The notes: a model not told the origin generated them from the letters alone. Numbered from the stretch's first letter, positions 1-6,954 are shown. The stretch is 8,347 nt of DNA from Myxococcales bacterium (GCA_004525875.1 SPBQ01000079.1:1-8347); one strand, 5' to 3'. A program made the numbers and translations.

Positions 1-20
1 CCGGACGACCGCTGTGCACG

Positions 21-53
21 TCGTGCTTCCCGATCTACTCCGATCGGGCACGA
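21..53. other. Strong hairpin upstream of the DUF481 gene
   Basis: Two perfect arms nest here: TCGTG (21-25) pairs with CACGA (49-53), and CCCGATC (29-35) pairs with GATCGGG (42-48). This gives 12 base pairs, a 3-nt bulge and a 6-nt loop. No T tract follows. It ends 12 nt before the GTG start of the next gene. It could be a terminator of a gene left of the window, a structured leader, or an operator; the window begins too close to decide. Confidence 0.45.
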
Positions 54-65
54 TGCTGACCCACA

Positions 66-1316
66 GTGGCCACGGCAATCGCGCACAGAGCGCACAGCAC
101 GTCGGCCAGGCGCGGCGGCTGGGCTGCGCGAGCCTATCGGACACTGCTGGCTATCGGCCTGCTCATCGTGTGGTCGGGAGTGGACTCCTTCGCCGGCTCC
201 GATGCAGCCGTTGATCTCGATTCACCACCCGTAGAGACTCGATCACCCCCTCCCGCAACGGATTCGGACGGGCAAGCCGATGCGGGATCGGCAACATGGA
301 AACCCACGATCCCGGACGACAGCGCGGACTGGGTGATGATGGTCTCGGGCGAGTGGCTGCGCGGCAAGCTCCACCGTCTTCGCGAGGACACGATGGAGTT
401 CGAAAGCGACGAGCTCGACGATCTCACGCTCGATTTCGAAGACATCGCCGGTTTTCGTGTCGGCCACAATCGCGTCTTCGTCCTCAACGACCGGACGCAG
501 TACACCGGCCGCGCGGTGATGCAGGACGGCCGCATCGCCGCGTGGACGGCCGAGGGCAAGCGTGAGTTCGCTCGCGAGCATCTCCTCTCGATCGTTCCCG
601 CGGCCGAGCGCCGGCTGGACCTCTGGGACGGCAAGGTCAGTCTCGGCGTGTCCTCGACCAGCGGCAACACCGACCAGCAGGACATGTCGGGGTTCGGTTA
701 CCTGCGCCGATCGACCTCGCTCACGCGGCTGCGCTTCGACTACAACGGAACGGTCAGCATCGTGAGCGGCTCGGACAACGCCAACAACCACCGCGGCACC
801 GCCAAGTACGACGTGTTCCTCTCCGAGCGCTGGTACCTCTCGCCGGCGATCCTCGACGTGTTCTCGGACGTCTTCCAGAACGTCTCGCTGCGCATCACAC
901 CCAGCGCCGCGATCGGCTACCACATCTTCAATACCAGCAAGATCGAGTGGGACGTCGAGATCGGAGCCGGGGCACAGTTCACACGCTCGGACAGTGTACC
1001 GCTGGACGACAACGGACAACCTCTCGAGGACGAGGACTCGCTGAACGGGGCGCTGATCACGGGCACGCGATTGGAGTGGGAGATCACCAAACGGATCGAC
1101 TGGAGCCTGAGCTACCGACTCCAGCTCGGCGTACCCGAGACCGACCAGCGCTTCCAGAACCTGTTCACCACCCTGTCGCTGGAGATCACGAAGATTCTCG
1201 ACGTCGACCTGTCGCTCAAGTTCGACAGGGCGGCCAACCCGCCGCGCGAGGCCGACGGAACCATCCCGGAGGAGAACGACGTGACCGTCACGTTCGGGTT
1301 CGGTCTGGATTTCTGA
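66..1316 (+). CDS. DUF481-family outer-membrane beta-barrel protein (YdiY-like)
   Basis: Predicted 416-residue outer-membrane protein. Residues 1-44 form a long basic N-region (RRGG near 15-18), a hydrophobic stretch (about 27-39) and a plausible cleavage site after SFA, so a signal peptide is likely. Residues 45-85 are a Pro/Asp-rich linker. Residues 88-178 look like two small beta modules, each roughly 'V-L-x-G/D-x-x-x-x-G-x...F...I', as often precede DUF481. Residues 186-416 match the DUF481 pattern: a 'G-V-S-S-T-S-G-N-T' opening strand, alternating beta strands, 'YDVFLSERWYL' and a GYHIF turn. The last residue is Phe, the usual barrel assembly signal. DUF481 members are annotated as salt-induced outer-membrane proteins, but their function is not established. 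GTG at 66 is chosen because an in-frame stop lies at 57-59 and no later start keeps the signal peptide; I see no clear Shine-Dalgarno, so the start is the weak point. Confidence 0.88.
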   Translation: MATAIAHRAHSTSARRGGWAARAYRTLLAIGLLIVWSGVDSFAGSDAAVDLDSPPVETRSPPPATDSDGQADAGSATWKPTIPDDSADWVMMVSGEWLRGKLHRLREDTMEFESDELDDLTLDFEDIAGFRVGHNRVFVLNDRTQYTGRAVMQDGRIAAWTAEGKREFAREHLLSIVPAAERRLDLWDGKVSLGVSSTSGNTDQQDMSGFGYLRRSTSLTRLRFDYNGTVSIVSGSDNANNHRGTAKYDVFLSERWYLSPAILDVFSDVFQNVSLRITPSAAIGYHIFNTSKIEWDVEIGAGAQFTRSDSVPLDDNGQPLEDEDSLNGALITGTRLEWEITKRIDWSLSYRLQLGVPETDQRFQNLFTTLSLEITKILDVDLSLKFDRAANPPREADGTIPEENDVTVTFGFGLDF

Positions 1317-1352
1317 ACACGAGCCGAGGGCGGCCGGCGTGAAATGCAAAGG

Positions 1353-1379
1353 GGCCGGTCACCCTCAGGGCGACCGGCC
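1353..1379. terminator. Hairpin between convergent genes, probable bidirectional terminator
   Basis: GGCCGGTC (1353-1360) pairs perfectly with GACCGGCC (1372-1379). Inside, CCC/GGG can add three more pairs after an A-C mismatch, leaving a TCA loop. It lies 36 nt after the DUF481 stop and 100 nt after the stop of the minus-strand 122-residue gene. Read on the minus strand it is followed by CCCCTTTGCATTT, a weak T-rich tail. On the plus strand there is no T run. The position between convergent genes supports a terminator. Confidence 0.7.
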
Positions 1380-1479
1380 ACCGCTCCTGCTCTACTTGCG
1401 CCACGACCAGGATCGGGCAGACGATCCGGCACGCGGTCGGAAGTGAGGCGAGCTCGGGCACCTGGCGCAGGCAATCCCC

Positions 1480-1848
1480 TCAGGCGATGGCCCGGAGACG
1501 GGGCGGCCTGACCTGCGACGCTTCGCGGCCACTGGCCTCGAGCGTCTCGAGCTTGCGCAACCGTAGCGCGTCGCGCAGGAAGCTCGGGTCGAGACCGAGG
1601 CTCTCGCAGACCTTGCCGTAGCTGAACGGCCATCGCGTATCGCCGCTCGTGAACCACCGCTCCACTTCTTCTAGCGCCGCAACGCCGGCCGGCGAGTCGG
1701 CACGCAGTCCGCGCTCGAAGGTCGCCAGCGCGTCGTTCAGGACGGCCAGCATCATCCGCTGGGTGGACGTGATCGCGCCGTCGACGGTCTGCCCGCGGTT
1801 CCCGGCGCCGTTCATGGCGCGTCTCGTGCGAGTCGTATGGTTCGTCAT
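1480..1848 (-). CDS. Small orphan protein with a WPFS...LGLDP...LR signature, possible helix-turn-helix
   Basis: Encodes 122 residues with no signal peptide or membrane segment, so probably cytoplasmic. After a disordered, basic N-terminus (1-28), residues 29-48 (QRMMLAVLNDALATFERGL) and 55-66 look helical. The core RWPFSYGKVCESLGLDPSFLRDALRLR follows at about 72-98, and the tail is basic. The 'WPFS-x3-(V/I)C-x-x-LGLDP-x-(F/Y)-LR' signature recurs in uncharacterised small proteins of uncultured deltaproteobacterial-type lineages (from memory, not searched). The helix-LGLDP-helix arrangement resembles a helix-turn-helix, so a DNA-binding or adaptor role is possible but unproven. ATG at 1848 is chosen over an upstream in-frame start at 1947 because GAGGAG (1856-1861) sits 7 nt before it, and the extension is low-complexity Arg/Ser/Gly. 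The gene is monocistronic and convergent with the DUF481 gene. Confidence 0.8.
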   Translation of the reverse strand: MTNHTTRTRRAMNGAGNRGQTVDGAITSTQRMMLAVLNDALATFERGLRADSPAGVAALEEVERWFTSGDTRWPFSYGKVCESLGLDPSFLRDALRLRKLETLEASGREASQVRPPRLRAIA

Positions 1849-1855
1849 TTCGGAT

Positions 1856-1861
1856 CTCCTC
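1856..1861 (-). promoter_or_regulatory. Shine-Dalgarno fixing the start of the 122-residue gene
   Basis: On the minus strand the sequence reads TCGAGGAG, then 7 nt, then ATG (1848-1846). This strong site supports the short form of the protein over a form 33 residues longer. The same eight bases TCGAGGAG precede the 68-residue orphan gene at the other end of the window. Confidence 0.75.
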
Positions 1862-1914
1862 GAGGGAGCCTCTCGCGGATCGGGCCGCGATGAACGGCCC
1901 CGTCCTCCCTCACC

Positions 1915-1957
1915 CCAGTAAGCGTCGCCGGAGGGGCGTTCCCGCAATGTTTTTTTT
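1915..1957 (-). promoter_or_regulatory. Candidate promoter of the 122-residue gene: A-tract plus GGAAC box
   Basis: Read on the minus strand, an uninterrupted run of eight A (1957-1950) is followed 7 nt later by GGAAC (1942-1938), and after 17 nt by TACTGG (1920-1915). GGAAC is the typical -35 core for many extracytoplasmic-function sigma factors, and A-tracts just upstream of -35 can act as UP elements. The -10 element of ECF promoters varies, so this is suggestive only. The distance to the start codon (about 67 nt) is reasonable. Confidence 0.35.
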
Positions 1958-2173
1958 CGAGAAACTTGACGCGGAGCGCCGAGACCGCCCCCGCGACCGG
2001 AATTCGCGCGGGGAGCTTGCTCACAGGGGTAGTCGCGGTGGGGGGAGGAAGGAGGTGTTGGCTCGAACAGCGGTAGCCGACGGTTCGGGCGTCAATCAGG
2101 CGGGCATCGCCCACTCACGCGGACAAGCACACGGCCCCGCACGCCACGCCTGCCGAGGCATGTCGGCCACTTC

Positions 2174-2212
2174 GCCCGGTTCCCGATCCAGCGGAGGTCA
2201 GTGGAACCGGGC
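2174..2212 (-). terminator. 10-bp inverted repeat downstream of the giant gene
   Basis: GCCCGGTTCC (2174-2183) and GGAACCGGGC (2203-2212) are perfect complements separated by 19 nt. On the minus strand the hairpin begins 47 nt after the stop codon of the giant gene. No T tract follows, so it would be a non-canonical terminator or an mRNA 3'-end stabiliser. The position supports a 3'-end role. Confidence 0.5.
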
Positions 2213-2259
2213 CACACTCCGCGCGAGTCCCGACCAGCGGCTCACAGCGCGCGCCGGCG

Positions 2260-5200
2260 TCACTGATTCGGGCACGGCGGATAGTCCTCCGGCCGGATCC
2301 GCCAGCCCTGGTTGGCGTGATTCCACGCCGCGGTGAGTGAACCGAGAGTCGATCCGGTCACGACCTGGGTCGACATGATCGCCAGCGACGGATCGTCAGC
2401 GGCCGCGAAGTCATAGCTGTACGCCTTGATCTTGAAGGTGAAGAACGGGCTGCCGACCGGATCTCTCTTCCCCTTCACGATGCGATTGCGCAGCGACAGC
2501 CGGAACAGCCCGGCGTGCGCTCCGGCGGGGCTCACGCCGTCCTTGGCACTCACGTCCTTGTACCGGAAGCGGCCCTTCGAGCGATCCTCGATACACGGCC
2601 TGCTGCCGCACATTTCGCCCGGGCCGATCACGGCCTTGTAGATCAAGCCGTTCGCATTGGTCAGCAGTATCGACATCCCGTCGACCGACGGATCGGGGGC
2701 AAAAGCCAGATCGATCGCGATCCGGCCGTGTACGCGCCAGAACCCGGTCTTCCCTGCGGTCGGTACCTTGATGATCGCCGGGTCGTTCGCGATGCACCCG
2801 CAGCGCGTGAACATGCAGGTGGAATCGCAGCCGGTCGGTGCACAGTCCTCGTCCGCGCAGTCGAACACGCCGTCGCGGTCGTCGTCGATGAGGTTGTCGC
2901 AGATCTCCAGCAGTGGCGCGTCGCACTGCTCACCCAGGTCGATATCGATCGTGCCGTTACCGCAGCAGCCCGAACCGTCCAGGCTGCACATGTTGAGATC
3001 TTCGTCGCAACAGTCGATCGTGTCGGAATCACCATCGTCGCAGATCAGAGCCGTGCCCGCCTGACAGCCGTTGATAGGATCGCACGTCTCGATACCGGTG
3101 CAGAACAGCCCATCGTCACAGTTCGGCGCAATGGCCGGCTGACAGCTCCCACCGCCACAGACCTCATCGCCGTTACATAGGTCGCCGTCTGGACAGGGGG
3201 CGCTATTGTTGGCGTTGAGGCAGCCGCTGGCCGGAATGCAGGAGTCGTCGGTGCACGCATTGCCGTCGCTGCAATCCGCCGGCGCACCACCGGCGCAGAC
3301 GCCACCGCTGCACGCATCAGCCACCGTGCAGGCGTTGGCATCGTCGCACGGCGCGGTATTGTCGGCGTTGACACACCCGCTGGCCGGGTTGCACGAGTCG
3401 TCGGTGCACAGATCGCCGTCGGCACAGTCGAGCGCGATGGCGGGCTGGCAGCTTCCTCCGCCACAGATCTCGCCGCCGTTGCATACATCGCCGTCGGGAC
3501 ACGGATCCAGGTTGTTGGCGTGCATGCATCCACCCGCCGGGTTGCACGAGTCGTCGGTGCAAAGGTTCGAGTCGTCGCAGTTCGGCGGCACCGAGCCGGT
3601 GCACGTGCCGCCGCTGCACTGGTCTACCGTCGTGCAAGCATTGCCGTCATTGCACGGCGCCGTGTTGTTCGCGTTGACGCAGCCGGTGGCCGGATTGCAC
3701 GAGTCGTCGGTGCAGAGGTTCAGGTCGTTGCAGTCCGGCGGCGCCGAGCCCGCACACGAGCCGCCGGCACACTGGTCTACCGTCGTGCACGCGTCACCGT
3801 CGTCGCACGCGGCCGCATTGTCGGTATTGACGCATCCGCTGGCCGGGTTGCAGGAATCGCTCGTGCAAACGTTCGAGTCGTCGCAGTTCGGCGGCACCGA
3901 GCCGGTGCACGTGCCGCCGCTGCACTGGTCTACCGTCGTGCAAGCATTGCCGTCATCGCACGGCGCCGTGTTGTTAGCGTTGACGCAACCGGTGGCCGGA
4001 TTGCACGAGTCACTGGTGCACACATCACCGTCATTGCAGTCGAGTGAGGTGGCGGGCTGACAGCTTCCTCCGCCACAGATCTCATCGCCGTTGCAGGCGT
4101 TGCCGTCCGGGCACGGGACCGTGTTGTTGGCGTTGACACACCCACCGCCTGGATCGCAGGAGTCGGTGGTACACGCGTTGCCGTCGTTACACTGCGGGGG
4201 CGCGCTGCCGACGCAGATGCCACCGCTGCAGACATCGGACGTCGTGCAGGCATCGGCGTCGTTGCAGGGAGCCGTGTTGTCGGTGTGGACGCAGCCGGTG
4301 GCCGGGTTGCATGAGTCGTCGGTACAGAGATTCGAGTCGCCGCAGTTCGGTGGTGCCGAGCCCGTGCACGTGCCGCCAGCGCACTGATCCACCGTCGTGC
4401 AGGCATCGCCATCGTCGCACGGTGCCGCATTGTTGGCGTTCACGCAGCCGGTGGCCGGACTGCACGAGTCGTTGGTGCAAACGTTAGAGTCGTCGCAGTT
4501 CGGCGGCGTCGATCCCGCGCAGGACCCACCCACACACTGATCCACCGTCGTGCAGGCATTACCATCGTTGCAGGACCCCGCATTATTGATGTGGACGCAG
4601 CCAGTGGCCGGACTGCACGAGTCGTTGGTGCAGACGTTCGAGTCGTCGCAGTTCGGCGGTGTCGAGCCCGTGCAGGATCCACCCACACACTGATCTACCG
4701 TCGTGCAGGCATTACCATCGTTGCAGGACGCCGCATTGTTGATGTTCACGCAGCCGGTGGCCGGATTGCACGAATCGTTGGTGCAGACGTTCAAGTCGTC
4801 GCAGTTCGACGGTGTCGAGCCCGCACACGTACCCCCGACGCACTGGTCTACCGTCGTACAGGCGTTGCCGTCATCGCAGAACGCCGCGTTGCTCGCATGG
4901 ACGCAGCCGCTCGCCGGATTGCACGAGTCGTTGGTGCAGACGTTCGAGTCGTTGCAGTTCGGCGGTGTCGAGCCGACGCATGAGCCACCGAAGCACTGGT
5001 CTACCGTCGTGCAAGCATCGCCGTCGTCACACGGCGTCGTGTTGTCGGCATGGACGCAGCCGCTGGCAGGATTGCAGGAGTCGTCAGTGCAGACATTGCT
5101 GTCGTTGCAGTTCGGTGGCGTCGAGCCCGTACACGTTCCGCTCACGCACTGGTCTATGGTCGTGCAGGCATCAAAATCGTCACACGATGCGGTGTTGATG

Positions 5201-6948
5201 GCATGGACGCAGCCGCTGGCAGGATTGCAGGAGTCGTCAGTGCAGACATTGCCGTCGTTGCAGTTCGGTGGCGTCGAGCCCGTGCACGTTCCACTCACGC
5301 ACAGGTCTACCGTCGTGCAAGCATCACCGTCGTTGCAGGACGCCGTGTTGCTGGCGTTGACGCACCCGGTGGCCGGATTGCACGAATCGTTGGTGCAAAC
5401 GTTCGAGTCGTTGCAGTTCGGCGGCGACGACCCCGTGCAGGTTCCAGCCACACATTGGTCTACCGTCGTGCAGGCATTGCCGTCGTTGCAGGACGCCGTG
5501 TTGTTCGTATTCACACAGCCAGTGGCCGGACTGCAAGAGTCGTCGGTGCAGACGTTACCGTCGTTGCAATTCGGCGGCGACGAGCCCGTACAGCTCCCCG
5601 CCACGCATTGATCCACGGTCGTGCAGGCATCGGCGTCGTTGCAAGAGGCCGTATTGTTCGTGTTGAAACAGCCGACAGCCGGGTTGCAGACATCGTCGGT
5701 GCACACATTGCTGTCGTCGCAGTCACCGTTGGTGACGCACGCATCGCAGTCGTCCGGGACGCTGTTGCTGTTCAGGTCGGCGCTGCCGCCGCAGGCCGCG
5801 AACTCGATGCAGTCGCCGCCGAAGCCGGCACAACTGATGTCGCAGGTATCGGGGATCGAGTTGCCGTTGCAGTCCAGATCCCAGAACTTCAGTGCATCGT
5901 TCGACGTGACGAGATCGCTGGTGATCGGATCGGTGCAGGTCGCGCTGATCCGATCGACGCCGATTCCGCCATCGCCGAGATAGGTGAACGTCGCCTGGCC
6001 GTTCACATCGGTCGGGTCGGTCCCCGTGTCTCCGGTATTCGGGCCGGAAATCACCGTGAATGTCACCGTGACGCCCGAAACCGGATTGTTCGGGGGATCC
6101 GAGTCGAGCAGTGTGGCGGTCACGGTGTGGTTCGTGTTGGGCGGATTGTAGTCGAGCGCGGGTGTCAGGTTCTTTTGCCCGGGAACATTGCAGCGCAGGC
6201 AGCCGATGACCGATGCGAGTCCGTCGATGACGGGGCCGGTGCAGCCGGGCTCGTTCGCGGTCGCAAGCACGTTGAGAAATCCGGCGTGAGACGAGAACAC
6301 GTTGTGCCAGCAGCACCCATCGATGTTCGTGTCGGTGATGCCGAGTAACTGTCCTTCGGTCGTGGCCGAGACATCATCGTAAGACGCACCGCCCCCGCAG
6401 GCGCCGCTGGACGGTACGCCGACTGCCGTGATGTCCGCAAACAGGCCGAGGTAGTCGTAGGCGTCGGCTGCGGCGTCCTGCGTGAGGCCGAACAGCCCAC
6501 CGCCGGCGTTGATGAAGTCGGCGATATCAGAGGCACGCGCAGTCAGCAGCGGGATCTCGTTGGTCACGTGAATGCCGCCGGTTACGTCGACGGTCGTGCT
6601 CGGCACGTGAAGGATCGCGAAGCCGGAAAACGACTGCGTCGAGATGCTCGCATCGTTCACGAACGTGACCGTCTGCGGAACGGCCATCAGCGAGGCCACA
6701 GTGGTAATCCAGTTCCCGGCCTCGGAACCTGGATCGGCACCGATCGCCAGGATGCCACTGCCTCCATTGGTCGCGTTGGCCAGGATCGCGTCGAATAGAC
6801 CGACGTATTGCGACTCGAATCCGTGATCGTCGGCGTCATGGCCGGAAAGGACGATCGGTCCGCCGCCAATTGCAGGAGTCGTCATCGCCCCCAGGAACAC
6901 GCCGACGATACCGGCTACTCGGGCGCCTCGGACAACAGAACGCAGCAT
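2260..6948 (-). CDS. Giant secreted cysteine-rich repeat protein (CTDC-type array with Ig-like and C-terminal beta domains)
   Basis: Predicted 1562-residue exported protein. Residues 1-28 are a signal peptide (basic start, hydrophobic core, cleavage near TPAIG). Residues 31-230 look like an alpha/beta, glutamine-amidotransferase-like fold (SFSGFAILHVPS at 106-117, NAGGGLFGL at 147-155) with no evident nucleophile elbow, so probably non-catalytic. Residues 259-338 resemble a bacterial Ig-like (Big_1) domain. Two short acidic calcium-loop-like motifs follow (near 355-368 and 390-401). Residues 410-1302 are a half repeat plus 17 full 51-residue, eight-cysteine repeats; 1303-1353 is a degenerate unit including a CGNG...GEQCD motif. 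An Asp-rich CDN-LIDDD-DG motif follows near 1350-1370. Residues about 1390-1545 form a beta-rich terminal domain. ATG at 6948 is preferred over an upstream in-frame start (7035) because AGGGGGGA lies 6 nt upstream and the signal peptide starts there. It is likely a disulfide-stabilised surface stalk, adhesin or matrix protein; exact function unknown. Confidence 0.9.
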   Translation of the reverse strand: MLRSVVRGARVAGIVGVFLGAMTTPAIGGGPIVLSGHDADDHGFESQYVGLFDAILANATNGGSGILAIGADPGSEAGNWITTVASLMAVPQTVTFVNDASISTQSFSGFAILHVPSTTVDVTGGIHVTNEIPLLTARASDIADFINAGGGLFGLTQDAAADAYDYLGLFADITAVGVPSSGACGGGASYDDVSATTEGQLLGITDTNIDGCCWHNVFSSHAGFLNVLATANEPGCTGPVIDGLASVIGCLRCNVPGQKNLTPALDYNPPNTNHTVTATLLDSDPPNNPVSGVTVTFTVISGPNTGDTGTDPTDVNGQATFTYLGDGGIGVDRISATCTDPITSDLVTSNDALKFWDLDCNGNSIPDTCDISCAGFGGDCIEFAACGGSADLNSNSVPDDCDACVTNGDCDDSNVCTDDVCNPAVGCFNTNNTASCNDADACTTVDQCVAGSCTGSSPPNCNDGNVCTDDSCSPATGCVNTNNTASCNDGNACTTVDQCVAGTCTGSSPPNCNDSNVCTNDSCNPATGCVNASNTASCNDGDACTTVDLCVSGTCTGSTPPNCNDGNVCTDDSCNPASGCVHAINTASCDDFDACTTIDQCVSGTCTGSTPPNCNDSNVCTDDSCNPASGCVHADNTTPCDDGDACTTVDQCFGGSCVGSTPPNCNDSNVCTNDSCNPASGCVHASNAAFCDDGNACTTVDQCVGGTCAGSTPSNCDDLNVCTNDSCNPATGCVNINNAASCNDGNACTTVDQCVGGSCTGSTPPNCDDSNVCTNDSCSPATGCVHINNAGSCNDGNACTTVDQCVGGSCAGSTPPNCDDSNVCTNDSCSPATGCVNANNAAPCDDGDACTTVDQCAGGTCTGSAPPNCGDSNLCTDDSCNPATGCVHTDNTAPCNDADACTTSDVCSGGICVGSAPPQCNDGNACTTDSCDPGGGCVNANNTVPCPDGNACNGDEICGGGSCQPATSLDCNDGDVCTSDSCNPATGCVNANNTAPCDDGNACTTVDQCSGGTCTGSVPPNCDDSNVCTSDSCNPASGCVNTDNAAACDDGDACTTVDQCAGGSCAGSAPPDCNDLNLCTDDSCNPATGCVNANNTAPCNDGNACTTVDQCSGGTCTGSVPPNCDDSNLCTDDSCNPAGGCMHANNLDPCPDGDVCNGGEICGGGSCQPAIALDCADGDLCTDDSCNPASGCVNADNTAPCDDANACTVADACSGGVCAGGAPADCSDGNACTDDSCIPASGCLNANNSAPCPDGDLCNGDEVCGGGSCQPAIAPNCDDGLFCTGIETCDPINGCQAGTALICDDGDSDTIDCCDEDLNMCSLDGSGCCGNGTIDIDLGEQCDAPLLEICDNLIDDDRDGVFDCADEDCAPTGCDSTCMFTRCGCIANDPAIIKVPTAGKTGFWRVHGRIAIDLAFAPDPSVDGMSILLTNANGLIYKAVIGPGEMCGSRPCIEDRSKGRFRYKDVSAKDGVSPAGAHAGLFRLSLRNRIVKGKRDPVGSPFFTFKIKAYSYDFAAADDPSLAIMSTQVVTGSTLGSLTAAWNHANQGWRIRPEDYPPCPNQ
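3565..4011 (-). repeat. Near-identical units two periods apart (units 14 and 12)
   Basis: The stretch 3565-3705 and the stretch 3871-4011 match over 141 nt with three differences (at 3651, 3670 and 3682), including 86 identical bases at the start. The unit between them (unit 13) differs at many positions. A two-unit duplication or gene conversion explains this better than stepwise neighbour duplication. Confidence 0.85.
5047..5309 (-). repeat. Recent tandem duplicate inside the array
   Basis: The stretch 5047-5156 and the stretch 5200-5309, one period apart, match over 110 nt with four differences (at 5100, 5131, 5140 and 5150). Neighbouring units outside this stretch are clearly more diverged. 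This indicates a recent one-unit duplication or conversion around units 3 to 5. Confidence 0.85.
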
Positions 6949-6954
6949 GCAAGA

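Larger units (their letters stand above)
1849..2259. other. Intergenic region between the 122-residue gene and the 3' end of the giant gene
   Basis: This stretch of 411 bp holds the ribosome-binding site and candidate promoter of the 122-residue gene on its left and a hairpin downstream of the giant gene on its right. Between them (about 1960-2170) I find no convincing gene. A purine-rich run resembling a strong Shine-Dalgarno (about 2038-2056, plus strand) is present, but the reading frame after it is Gly/Arg/Ser-rich and shows no recognisable fold or family signature. Confidence 0.6.
3043..5721 (-). repeat. Coding tandem array: half unit plus 17 phase-locked 153-bp repeats
   Basis: The unit is 51 codons. 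Its cysteine pattern is C-x5-C-x5-C-x4-C-x7-C-x5-C-x4-C-x5-C-x8, so each unit has two related halves of about 25 residues built on C-x-D-x-N-x-C-T-x-D-x-C. That core resembles the Dictyostelium CTDC repeat (Pfam PF00526). Unit 1 begins at 5643 and unit 17 ends at 3043, exactly 17 x 153 bp, with no insertion or deletion. A half unit (5721-5644) precedes it and a degenerate unit follows from 3042. Units 11, 15 and 17 are a second type with C-N-G-x-E-(I/V)-C-GGG-SC-QPA in their first half. Confidence 0.93.

Noticed and set aside
243..1349. 368-codon minus-strand open frame opposite the DUF481 gene
   Set aside because: The plus-strand frame has a signal peptide, DUF481 strands and a terminal Phe; the minus-strand frame has no recognisable features.
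1890..2336. Plus-strand 148-codon frame with a purine-rich, Shine-Dalgarno-like run inside (about 2038-2056)
   Set aside because: Composition is Arg/Gly/Ser-rich without structure, it overlaps the real 3' end of the giant gene, and no start codon with good spacing opens a plausible protein.
3206..4060. 284-codon plus-strand open frame
   Set aside because: Antisense shadow of units 11 to 17, repeating with the same period as the real gene.
4703..5611. 302-codon plus-strand open frame opposite the repeat array
   Set aside because: It is the antisense shadow of the 153-bp repeats. Because the period is divisible by three, one stop-free antisense unit stays stop-free in all copies. It has no ribosome-binding site or signal peptide.
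3043..5721. CRISPR-like periodicity
   Set aside because: The repeats are coding, 153 bp long, divergent and have no unique spacers.
5050..6348. 432-codon plus-strand open frame
   Set aside because: Antisense to the array and Ig-like domain; its Val/Ala/Arg-rich composition is typical of GC-rich shadow frames.
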